Below, piece after piece: positions 16,659-23,513 of a stretch of DNA of 64,000 bases. The position numbers and the translations under genes are program-made. This DNA comes from Acetobacterium bakii (GTDB lineage: Bacteria; Bacillota; Clostridia; Eubacteriales; Eubacteriaceae): the NCBI RefSeq assembly GCF_001263355.1, contig NZ_LGYO01000006.1, forward strand, positions 48,538-112,537, read 5' to 3'. The notes under the pieces are model-generated. The model had not been told where the DNA came from, did no database searches, and saw only the letters and a list, made by a program, of their open reading frames with translations. How positions within the stretch are numbered: position 1 is the first letter of the stretch; each line of letters begins with the position of its first letter.

Positions 16659-17600
16659 ATGGACATAACATTATTAATTGCAGCCTTTGGAGGCGGATTA
16701 TTTGCAGCCGCTATTGGTGGTGTGCCATCATTTATTTTTACCGGTTTAACAGTTATTGCCGCAATTCTTGCCGGTGATTTTGGCGCCCCAGCTATTGGCA
16801 TTGTGAGCTTTGGGTCAATGTTTTCCCCGGCCATTGCCTTTGCCGGCGCAGTTGCCGCGGCCGGTTATGCTAAAAAAATAGGTAAATTAGAGGTGGGTGC
16901 AGATATTGTTACTCCGCTTGCCGGTTTGAAAGACGGTTCGGTTTTAATTGTCGGCGGTATTTTTGGGATGATTGGTTACGTTCTGAATTTTGTTCTGGGC
17001 CAACTGATTGGCGTTAATATTTTTGGATTCGCCGGCTGGACCGACACCGTAGCGTTCAGTGTTTTGATTTCAGCAATTTTAGTTCGCCTGATTTTCACAA
17101 AATCCGGTTTAACCGGAAAAACCCCAGAAGGCGTGAAACGCCACTATTTACCCCAGGGATCTGACCTGACCTTTACATTGGTGGCAGGCGCAGGATTTGG
17201 TATTCTTGTTGGTGGGGTTGTTGCCGCATTTGGCAATATGGCCGTCGCAGGTTCTGCAGAAGCGGCTTATATTTTCTCTCAAATGGGTGGTTTTGCCTTT
17301 GGTATTTCGGCCTTTGGACTAATTTTTGCTTGCATGGGCTTGCCATTCTACGCATGCCATCACATTTTCCTGCCAGCAGCTTCCACAGCTATTATTATCT
17401 ATGCCGGAACATTAAACCCGGTAGCAGCCATCCTCGGTGGTGCCATCACAGGCCTTTTAGCGGCATTGTTTGGAGAATTCGTATTATTAACATTCAACAG
17501 CCATGCAGACAGCCACATTGACCCACCTGCCTTTACCATTTCGGTTGTACAGTTAATTAATTTTTCACTTCTGGCTGTTATTTTCCCATCAATCATGTAG
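16659..17600 (+). CDS. multi-pass membrane protein of unknown function
   Basis: A 313-residue, very hydrophobic and glycine/alanine-rich protein with about eight or nine predicted membrane helices. It starts DITLLIAAFGGGLFAAAIGG, and its middle contains a charged cytoplasmic loop with KSGLTGKTPEGVKRHYLPQG. The C-terminal half has a cluster CMGLPFYACHHIFLP and the motif NSHADSHIDPPAF, both rich in His/Cys and possibly metal- or substrate-binding. The ribosome site AAGGAG at about 16647-16652 fixes the ATG at 16659. I do not recognise the family; a transporter or channel is the reasonable guess. It stands alone between two terminators, downstream of a PucR regulator. Confidence 0.8.
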   Translation: MDITLLIAAFGGGLFAAAIGGVPSFIFTGLTVIAAILAGDFGAPAIGIVSFGSMFSPAIAFAGAVAAAGYAKKIGKLEVGADIVTPLAGLKDGSVLIVGGIFGMIGYVLNFVLGQLIGVNIFGFAGWTDTVAFSVLISAILVRLIFTKSGLTGKTPEGVKRHYLPQGSDLTFTLVAGAGFGILVGGVVAAFGNMAVAGSAEAAYIFSQMGGFAFGISAFGLIFACMGLPFYACHHIFLPAASTAIIIYAGTLNPVAAILGGAITGLLAALFGEFVLLTFNSHADSHIDPPAFTISVVQLINFSLLAVIFPSIM

Positions 17601-17621
17601 TTATTTATTTCGAGTGGTTTT

Positions 17622-17647
17622 CCCCCATTTTTATGGGGGTTTTTTTG
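17622..17647 (+). terminator. terminator of the unknown membrane protein gene
   Basis: CCCCCAT/ATGGGGG stem with a short T loop, followed by seven T residues. Confidence 0.88.
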
Positions 17648-17669
17648 TATCTGACTTTGGGCAGGTAAA

Positions 17670-17713
17670 GAAAAAGCATCCGGACAGTTGAGACTCTGTC
17701 AGGATGCTTTTTT
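17670..17713 (-). terminator. terminator of the TIGR00300 gene
   Basis: Long stem AAAAGCATCC(T/G)GACAG with its complement and an 8-base loop, flanked by A-run and T-run on both sides. It can act on both strands; it follows the minus-strand gene at 17743-18828. Confidence 0.82.
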
Positions 17714-17742
17714 AATAGGCTATATTGTGATAATGCTGATCA

Positions 17743-18828
17743 TCAAGTTGATAAATTGCGCTGGAGATTTACCATGAAATCCTGAATGTTGGTAATAAAG
17801 GCTTCGGAGTTGAGGCTGCCGCGGTCTCTGAGTTTATTCACAACAAATTCAGAAATATCAACGGTATAAAAGTAAACCGGCCGAACCACCCCATCAACCA
17901 CCTGATAGGAAGGGGTCATATTGCCGGTGGCAATGGTATGTAGCTGGGTGGCTAGACAGATCACCGTGGTGGCCTTTTTCGTATGGATCCGAAGGGCGTC
18001 CTGGGCTTCGTAAACATCAGCATGAACACCGGGCAGGGGACCATCATCACGGATGGAGCCTGCCAGTACCAAAGGGATTTTATTTTTAATACAGGCGTTT
18101 ACAATGCCGTCTTCAATTTTATAGACGTCGATTAAATTTTCCAGCGAGCCACAACGTCGGGCCCGATTAATGGTTTCGATGTGGTGATAATGGCCCAACG
18201 AGATATTTTCCTTGGAATAAATATCCTGGCCTAAAGCGGTATTAAAAAAGTGGGACTCCAGATCATGGGTCGCCAGGGCATTTCCGGCGAAGAGCGCGTC
18301 CACATAGCCCAGATTAATCAGCTTTGTCATGGCGTTGCGGGAATCCTGATCAAAGGTCACCGCCGGGCCAAGAACCCATAAAATGCTGCCGTGTTCCCGT
18401 TCATATTCCAGTAGCCGGTATAAATGATCATAATCCCTGGAACACGAGGTTTCACGGGAATTCGAAGTTCTGAAGGAAAAATTATCGCCTTTCCTATCTT
18501 TAGATTTAAAAGCAAAATGATCAACATAAACCCCGTTGCCCCCATCTTCATGACGGCCGACAACCACGGCATCCCCTTTTTTCACATTTCTAAATTCCAC
18601 AGCTTTGGGAATATCATCGCTTATGACAACCACACAGTCCATCCGGCTTTCACAGATCAACCGCCATCGTCCGTGAATTTTAAAAAATTCAGGGAAAATG
18701 GTGGTGGCATAAAAATTTTCAGGAACGACCCCATCTAATGGCGCTGGAAGCGTGCGAAGATTGGGAGCATTTTGGAAATAATCCTCATTAAAATCAGGGT
18801 AATCATAGTCCGGTAATTGAAACATCAT
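17743..18828 (-). CDS. TIGR00300-family protein (ornithine cyclodeaminase/ArgZ-like C-terminal type)
   Basis: A 361-residue soluble protein matching the TIGR00300/LOR-SDH bifunctional-region family. Visible motifs are DGVVPENFYATT, VVGRHEDGGNGVYVDHF, SRETSCSRDYDHLYRLL, GPAVTFDQDSRNAM, FAGNALATHDLESHFF and VLAGSIRDDGPLPGV. Some archaeal and cyanobacterial members are ornithine cyclodeaminases or arginine dihydrolases with an NAD-binding deoxyhypusine-synthase-like fold. This copy appears shorter at the N-terminus than the archaeal proteins, so its reaction is uncertain. GAGG precedes the double ATG at 18828/18825. It lies downstream of FmdE on the same strand, separated by repeat B. Confidence 0.75.
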   Translation of the reverse strand: MMFQLPDYDYPDFNEDYFQNAPNLRTLPAPLDGVVPENFYATTIFPEFFKIHGRWRLICESRMDCVVVISDDIPKAVEFRNVKKGDAVVVGRHEDGGNGVYVDHFAFKSKDRKGDNFSFRTSNSRETSCSRDYDHLYRLLEYEREHGSILWVLGPAVTFDQDSRNAMTKLINLGYVDALFAGNALATHDLESHFFNTALGQDIYSKENISLGHYHHIETINRARRCGSLENLIDVYKIEDGIVNACIKNKIPLVLAGSIRDDGPLPGVHADVYEAQDALRIHTKKATTVICLATQLHTIATGNMTPSYQVVDGVVRPVYFYTVDISEFVVNKLRDRGSLNSEAFITNIQDFMVNLQRNLST

Positions 18829-18884
18829 GGCACCTCATTAAATATCGTTTTATTCATTATAGCACACTGGAAATGATTTTTTCA

Positions 18885-18912
18885 TAAAAAAAGAGGGCCT
18901 TTCCAGGCGCTC
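18885..18912 (-). terminator. terminator copy distal to repeat B
   Basis: On the minus strand AGAGCGCCT/AGGCCCTCT is followed by TTTTTTT. It is part of a 40-bp segment (18891-18930) repeated at 19061-19100 on the other side of repeat B. Confidence 0.75.
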
Positions 18913-18931
18913 TGGGTTTAGCATCAAAATC

Positions 18932-19033
18932 GTCCCAGGGACAATGGTAAATCGTTGTCGGCTGCATGATCGGACAGGCTAAAGGCCTGTTCGTCATGAT
19001 GCCGACAACTGATGTTACGATTGTCCCTGGGAC
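18932..19033 (-). repeat. dispersed palindromic repeat, copy B
   Basis: A 102-bp near-palindrome, inverted relative to copies A, D and F, bounded by GTCCCAGGGAC and GTCCCTGGGAC. Inner stem GTTGTCGGC/GCCGACAAC; apex region GCATGATCGGACAGGC / GCCTGTTCGTCATGATGC. It is flanked by 40-bp direct repeats at 18891-18930 and 19061-19100 (36 of 40 identical). Confidence 0.9.
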
Positions 19034-19060
19034 TTACTATTCCTTTTTGGGTTAAGGTTT

Positions 19061-19130
19061 AAGAGGGCCTGTTCAGACGCTCTGGGTTTAGCATTAAAAT
19101 TGTCCCCGGGACTTACTATGCTTTTTTGGC
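19061..19130 (-). repeat. collapsed (solo) copy of the palindromic repeat with its flank
   Basis: Bases 19061-19100 repeat the segment bordering copy B. They run straight into TGTCCCCGGGACTTACTAT, equivalent to the far end of copy B with the whole interior missing. This is what deletion between the two arm-terminal GTCCCnGGGAC sequences would leave. It overlaps the 3' end of the FmdE gene. Confidence 0.7.
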
Positions 19131-19556
19131 TGGACGCTGAGCTTGTGGAAAGTTCTGCTTTTCAGGGAGCTCGAAATGGGGTTTTTCGAAATCAAAAATT
19201 TTGGATGGGTCGGGTTCGTTGAGCAGGAAGGCTTCCATTTCGTCTCGTTCCATCTCTGGCAGCTCTTTTAAAATCAAACGGATGCTTGCTCCGGTGGTGC
19301 GGTTAAAAACGGAAAAGGCCTGTTTTTCGTTCTTAATAAATAAAAGATTACCCTTTTGTCCGGTGCAGCCAAGAACCACGCGGACGCCGTCTACGCTGCA
19401 GGATTCATTTTCCGAAACACAGACGATTTCTTCATTCTCCGCAAAATTAATGGGCAGGGCTTTGATGGCTTCCAGAGAAGCCCGGACCCCAATGGCTAAT
19501 CCGGGACAGTGATGTCCGTGAAATTCAACACATTTATTCCATAATTGTTTATCCAT
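19116..19556 (-). CDS. FmdE family protein
   Basis: A 146-residue cytosolic protein. The FmdE domain begins with the hallmark FHGHHCPGLAIGVRAS (about residues 11-27). Conserved Cys residues follow in VSENESCSVDGVRVVLGCT and there is an NRTTGASIRL strand. FmdE was named after subunit E of molybdenum formylmethanofuran dehydrogenase; bacterial stand-alone members have unproven roles, possibly molybdenum- or cofactor-related. The C-terminal zinc finger found in longer members is absent; the tail is Pro/Lys rich. GAGGAGA fixes the ATG at 19556. Its stop lies inside the collapsed repeat. Confidence 0.8.
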   Translation of the reverse strand: MDKQLWNKCVEFHGHHCPGLAIGVRASLEAIKALPINFAENEEIVCVSENESCSVDGVRVVLGCTGQKGNLLFIKNEKQAFSVFNRTTGASIRLILKELPEMERDEMEAFLLNEPDPSKIFDFEKPHFELPEKQNFPQAQRPAKKA

Positions 19557-19584
19557 TTTACTTCTCCTCTGATTTTGAAGATTT

Positions 19585-19635
19585 AAAAAATATACCACAA
19601 CCTCTCGCTTAAAAAGCAAGTTTGAGGCTGTGGTA
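19585..19635 (-). terminator. terminator of the UPF0210 unit
   Basis: A 12-bp stem (TACCACAGCCTC with GAGGTTGTGGTA, one wobble) precedes TATTTTTT on the minus strand. It lies between repeat C and the FmdE ribosome site. Confidence 0.75.
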
Positions 19636-19641
19636 AAAATC

Positions 19642-19733
19642 GTCCGGGGGAAATGTTGTCTGCTGTATGATTATTCAGGCTGTGGCCTGTTTACTATGAT
19701 GCCGACAACTGATGTTACGATTGTCTCCAGGAC
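19642..19733 (-). repeat. dispersed palindromic repeat, copy C (degenerate)
   Basis: About 92 bp. The 3' half (ATGATGCCGACAACTGATGTTACGATTGTC region) matches copy B closely. The 5' half is shortened and diverged (GTCCGGGGGAAATGTTGTC), so the outer stem is partly lost. It sits 25 bases past the UPF0210 stop. Confidence 0.8.
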
Positions 19734-19758
19734 TGCTATTTTAATGGTCTGAAATTAA

Positions 19759-21117
19759 TTAGTTTTTGAAACTGTGAATGGGCGCGGGCATTTGTCCGCC
19801 GCGGTTAACGAAAACAGAACAATCGTTCTGGTTTACTGCCATGATGGGGGCGCGACCAAGAAGTCCGCCAAATTCTGCCATTTCGCCAACGGTTTTACCA
19901 TAGACGGGAATGAGTCGGACACCGGTGGTTTTATTGTTGATCATACCAATGGCGGCTTCATCGGCCAGAATTCCTGAAATAGTCGATGCTGGCGTGTCCC
20001 CGGGAATGGCGACCATATCGATGCCCACCGAGCAGACGCTGGTCATGGCTTCCAGTTTATCAAAGGTAAGGGCACCGCATTTTACGGCTTCAATCATGCC
20101 TTCGTCTTCACTTACCGGAATAAATGCTCCACTGAAACCACCCACCGAGGTAGAAGCCATGATGCCGCCTTTTTTAACAGCATCGTTGAGCATTGCCAGA
20201 GCTGCGGTGGTGCCATGGGTGCCGCAGTGTTCAAGACCCATTTCTTCCAGGATCCGGGCGACACTGTCGCCGATTTCCGGAGTAGGCGCAAGGGACAGGT
20301 CCAAAATACCGAATGGTACATTCAGACGCTTTGCCACAGTGGTACCCACCAGATGACCAGCCCGGGTAATCTTAAAGGCAGTTTTCTTAATGATTTCAGC
20401 CATTTCGCCGAAAGATGCATCCTGAGCCTTTTCGAGGGCGCGTTTTACAACACCGGGACCGCTGACACCGACGTTAAGTACGGATTCACCTTCACCGACG
20501 CCATGAAAAGCACCGGCCATAAAGGGATTGTCTTCAACCGCATTGGAAAAGGCAACAAATTTGGCACAGCCGATGGAATCCGCATCCCGGGTGAGGTAGG
20601 CGGTTTCTTTGATGATTTCGCCAATGCGTTTAACGGCATCCATATTAATACCCGCTTTTGAGGAAGCCAGGTTAACGGATGAGCACACATTGTTGGTGGT
20701 TGCCAGTGCTTCAGGGATGGAGTCAATCAGAATCCGATCACCTTTGGCAAAGCCTTTGGGAACAAGGGCTGAGAAACCACCGATGAAGTTTACACCAACT
20801 GCAGCGGCTGCGGCATCAAGGGTTTTGGCATATTCCACATAATTTAAATCTGCGCTGCTGCCGGCAATAAGTGCAATAGGGGTGACGGAAATGCGTTTGT
20901 TGACGATGGGAATGCCCAGTTCGTTTTCAATGCGCTCGCCTTCTTTGACCAGGTTTTCAGCCAGTCGGGTGATTTTATCATAAATTTTCTGGCGGCTTTT
21001 TTTACCGGATGAATCAATGCAATCGAGCAAGGAAATCCCCATGGTGATGGTGCGGATGTCCAGGCGTTCTTTTTCGATCATTCTTACCGTCTCTAGGACG
21101 TCTTTAAACATTGCCAT
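19759..21117 (-). CDS. UPF0210 (DUF711, PFL-like) protein
   Basis: A 452-residue protein of the UPF0210 family, which shares the glycyl-radical-enzyme-like (PFL) fold but has no confirmed reaction. Features: [20 protein letters not shown] near the N-terminus, [44 protein letters not shown], and [20 protein letters not shown] towards the C-terminus. It follows the ACT-domain gene by 8 bases; this ACT-UPF0210 pair is conserved across Firmicutes and suggests ligand-controlled activity, possibly linked to amino acid metabolism. Repeat C and a terminator follow the stop. Confidence 0.9.
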   Translation of the reverse strand: MAMFKDVLETVRMIEKERLDIRTITMGISLLDCIDSSGKKSRQKIYDKITRLAENLVKEGERIENELGIPIVNKRISVTPIALIAGSSADLNYVEYAKTLDAAAAAVGVNFIGGFSALVPKGFAKGDRILIDSIPEALATTNNVCSSVNLASSKAGINMDAVKRIGEIIKETAYLTRDADSIGCAKFVAFSNAVEDNPFMAGAFHGVGEGESVLNVGVSGPGVVKRALEKAQDASFGEMAEIIKKTAFKITRAGHLVGTTVAKRLNVPFGILDLSLAPTPEIGDSVARILEEMGLEHCGTHGTTAALAMLNDAVKKGGIMASTSVGGFSGAFIPVSEDEGMIEAVKCGALTFDKLEAMTSVCSVGIDMVAIPGDTPASTISGILADEAAIGMINNKTTGVRLIPVYGKTVGEMAEFGGLLGRAPIMAVNQNDCSVFVNRGGQMPAPIHSFKN

Positions 21118-21125
21118 AATCAGCC

Positions 21126-21395
21126 TCAGATGGTGTGCATCGCATTGAAAAGATCTTCATGCTGAATGCGAATGGACATACCAATAGTTTCTCCGATGGC
21201 TTCAAGAGATGCTTTTAATTCACTAAAATCGACGGTCATTTGTTTAAGATCAACCAACATGATCATGGTGAAAAAATCATGCATGACTGTTTGACTGATA
21301 TCTTCAATATTGACATCGTTCTCTGCCAAAATTTTTGACACATTATAAATTATTCCGGTGCGGTCTTTTCCAATAACCGTGACTACTGCTCTCAT
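21126..21395 (-). CDS. ACT domain protein (UPF0237)
   Basis: An 89-residue protein made of a single ACT-type fold with [20 protein letters not shown] at the start and [19 protein letters not shown] later. ACT domains bind amino acids and control partner enzymes. It is the first gene of a two-gene unit with the UPF0210 protein, the usual partner. The AAGGAG-like site upstream supports the ATG at 21395. Confidence 0.92.
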   Translation of the reverse strand: MRAVVTVIGKDRTGIIYNVSKILAENDVNIEDISQTVMHDFFTMIMLVDLKQMTVDFSELKASLEAIGETIGMSIRIQHEDLFNAMHTI

Positions 21396-21596
21396 TTTAA
21401 TAACTCCTTAAATTTTCATTATTTTATTAGTGTAAACCAAAACTCAGACAACCACAAGATAAAAGTAGAATTTAGGGAGGAACGCCATTGATGTTTTTAA
21501 AATATACTTTTAAGTTTTCTGTTGTAAGATGGATACAAAAGATGTTTAATTTTACAAAATAAATACGTAGTTTTTCTTAAGTCAGGGTTGTAGAAC

Positions 21597-21625
21597 TTGT
21601 GAAGGGTGGTGGAGTGTGGTATAAT
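21597..21625 (+). promoter_or_regulatory. dcw cluster promoter (PmraZ)
   Basis: TTGTGA (21597-21602) and TATAAT (21620-21625) with a 17-base spacer, about 45 bases before mraZ. Confidence 0.75.
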
Positions 21626-21629
21626 GTGG
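21606..21629 (+). promoter_or_regulatory. putative MraZ box: three GTGG repeats at 10-bp spacing
   Basis: GTGG occurs at 21606, 21616 and 21626, exactly one helical turn apart, overlapping the spacer and -10 of the dcw promoter. MraZ is known to bind direct TGG-containing repeats with this period upstream of its own gene, so this is a probable autoregulatory operator. Confidence 0.65.
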
Positions 21630-21669
21630 AACAGAATGGAAGAGCTAAGTAAGCAGAGGGGAGATTCGG

Positions 21670-22101
21670 ATGTTTTTTGGAGAATATGAACATAATATAG
21701 ATGATAAAGGAAGATTGATCATTCCTTCAAAATTCAGAGAATGTCTTGGCGGACAGTTCGTTTTAACAAAAGGACTGGACTGTTGCCTTTTTGTTTTTTC
21801 CATGGAAGAATGGGCAAATTTCGAAGGTAAATTAAAAACTCTACCGATCTCTGATAAAGATGCACGAGCTTTTACCCGATTTTTCTTTGCCGGAGCAGCT
21901 GATTGTGAGTTGGACCGACAAGGCCGGGCAAGTATTCCGGCATCCCTTAGAAAATATGCAAAAATATCAAAAGAAGTAACCATTATTGGGGTATCAAACC
22001 GACTTGAAATCTGGGATAGTCAGTTGTGGGCCAGCTATAATGATTCTGAGGATCTTAACTATGAGGACATTGCCAACAACATGGCCATGCTGGGTATTTA
22101 A
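21670..22101 (+). CDS. mraZ: transcriptional regulator MraZ
   Basis: A 143-residue protein with two AbrB/SpoVT-like domains: [20 protein letters not shown] at the start, and [19 protein letters not shown] in the second half. MraZ binds DNA as a ring-like oligomer and controls the dcw operon, in antagonism with RsmH. GAGGGGAG lies upstream of the ATG. Its last base is shared with the rsmH start codon. Three GTGG repeats at the promoter fit autoregulation. Confidence 0.95.
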   Translation: MFFGEYEHNIDDKGRLIIPSKFRECLGGQFVLTKGLDCCLFVFSMEEWANFEGKLKTLPISDKDARAFTRFFFAGAADCELDRQGRASIPASLRKYAKISKEVTIIGVSNRLEIWDSQLWASYNDSEDLNYEDIANNMAMLGI

Positions 22102-23066
22102 TGAAACCTCAAACTTTTTCTCATAACACTGTTTTATTACAGGAATCCATTGAGGGACTTAAGATTAATTCCCAGGGAGTTTATGTGGACTGCACCCTTG
22201 GTGGTGGCGGACATTCCCAATGGATTTGCGAAGCCCTTGATGATGCCGGAGTTTTAGTCGGTATTGATCAAGATGATTTTGCCTTGGAATTTGCAAAGAA
22301 ACGATTAGCAGATTATACATGCCGACGTTATTTTGTGAAAAGTAATTTTGCCAGTTTAACTAAGGTTTTAGAGAGCCTCCATCTCTCTGAAATCAATGGT
22401 ATTCTATATGACCTCGGGGTTTCGTCATTTCAACTGGACGACGATACCCGAGGCTTTTCCTATCACCACGATGGCCCTCTGGACATGCGAATGAACCAGT
22501 CTGCTGATTTGACAGCTGAAACCGTTGTGAATGATTATCATCCGGGAGACTTGAAAAAGATATTATTTATTTATGGAGAAGAAAAATTTGCAAGTCAAAT
22601 TGTTAAATCCATTGTGCGAGCAAGGGAAATAAAACGTATTGTAACCACCTTGGAATTAAGCGAAATAATAAAAAACGCCTATCCCCCCAAGGAACGCTAT
22701 AAAGAAAAACATCCTTCCCGAAAAACCTTTCAGGCAATTCGTCTGGAGGTTAATGGCGAACTGAGGATTCTTGAGGATTCTCTTTCCCAGGGACTTAAAG
22801 CACTTAAACCGGGAGGACGAATGTGTGTGATCACATTTCATTCACTGGAAGATCGGGTGGTAAAACACTTCTTTAAAGAACGCGCTAATCCTTGTACCTG
22901 TCCGCCGGGCTTCCCTCAATGCGTTTGTGGAAAAGAACCAGAGCTTAAAATTATTTCCAGAAAACCGATTTTGCCGGGAGGCGATGAGCTGGAAGATAAT
23001 CGCCGTTCTCGAAGCGCCAAGCTTCGGATCATCGAAAAGCTGGATACAGGACAAGAAGTTCTATAA
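22101..23066 (+). CDS. rsmH: 16S rRNA (cytosine1402-N4)-methyltransferase RsmH
   Basis: A 321-residue SAM-dependent methyltransferase that modifies C1402 of 16S rRNA. Motifs: VDCTLGGGGHSQWI (SAM motif I), DQDDFALEFA, YDLGVSSFQLDDDTRGFSY, and the C-terminal CVITFHSLEDRVVKHFF and NRRSRSAKLR. A CPPGFPQCVCG segment is also present. It overlaps mraZ by one base (TAATG) and precedes the ftsL-like gene by 11 bases, the standard dcw order. Confidence 0.97.
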   Translation: MKPQTFSHNTVLLQESIEGLKINSQGVYVDCTLGGGGHSQWICEALDDAGVLVGIDQDDFALEFAKKRLADYTCRRYFVKSNFASLTKVLESLHLSEINGILYDLGVSSFQLDDDTRGFSYHHDGPLDMRMNQSADLTAETVVNDYHPGDLKKILFIYGEEKFASQIVKSIVRAREIKRIVTTLELSEIIKNAYPPKERYKEKHPSRKTFQAIRLEVNGELRILEDSLSQGLKALKPGGRMCVITFHSLEDRVVKHFFKERANPCTCPPGFPQCVCGKEPELKIISRKPILPGGDELEDNRRSRSAKLRIIEKLDTGQEVL

Positions 23067-23077
23067 AGGAGAGTCCT

Positions 23078-23461
23078 ATGGCGAGTACAAGCCAAAGAAG
23101 ACGAAGGAACCAACCGAAAAAAAAACAGATGACAGCAACCTCATACCTTGTGATAATAAGTATTATCACCTTTGGTGTTATGGCAGGACTTTTATTTCAG
23201 CATTCATCAATCAATGAAAAGAACAATGAAATACGAAGCCTTCAGAAGACCCTTGATGAAGCAATTCAAGTCAATGACAGTAAAGAAGGTCAGCTCGTTA
23301 CAAACATGAACTTACAAGCCATTGAAGCCCTGGCCAGAGGTTACGGGATGAAAGAACCGGTTCAGGAGCAATATCGCCGGGAATCAACGGTTAAAAGCAG
23401 TGAGCCATCATCAACCACAGAGACACCAAAATTCAACGGTTGGCTGGAAAATTTATTTTAA
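23078..23461 (+). CDS. ftsL: FtsL-like cell division protein
   Basis: A 127-residue bitopic membrane protein. The short basic cytoplasmic head is followed by one membrane helix at about 23-42 (SYLVIISIITFGVMAGLLFQ), then an extracytoplasmic coiled-coil-like segment with NNEIRSLQKTLDEAIQ. Sequence conservation in FtsL is low, so the call rests on topology, size and place between rsmH and the division transpeptidase. GGAGAG precedes the ATG. It is expected to join FtsB/DivIC and FtsQ/DivIB in the divisome. Confidence 0.8.
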   Translation: MASTSQRRRRNQPKKKQMTATSYLVIISIITFGVMAGLLFQHSSINEKNNEIRSLQKTLDEAIQVNDSKEGQLVTNMNLQAIEALARGYGMKEPVQEQYRRESTVKSSEPSSTTETPKFNGWLENLF

Positions 23462-23513
23462 TAGAATGAAGGCAAAGTGTTGCCTGGCATGAATTAATAT
23501 TTGGAGAAAAAAT

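Noticed and set aside
19910..20661. Plus-strand open frames opposite the UPF0210 gene
   Set aside because: No ribosome sites and no recognisable protein; they are shadows of the minus-strand gene.
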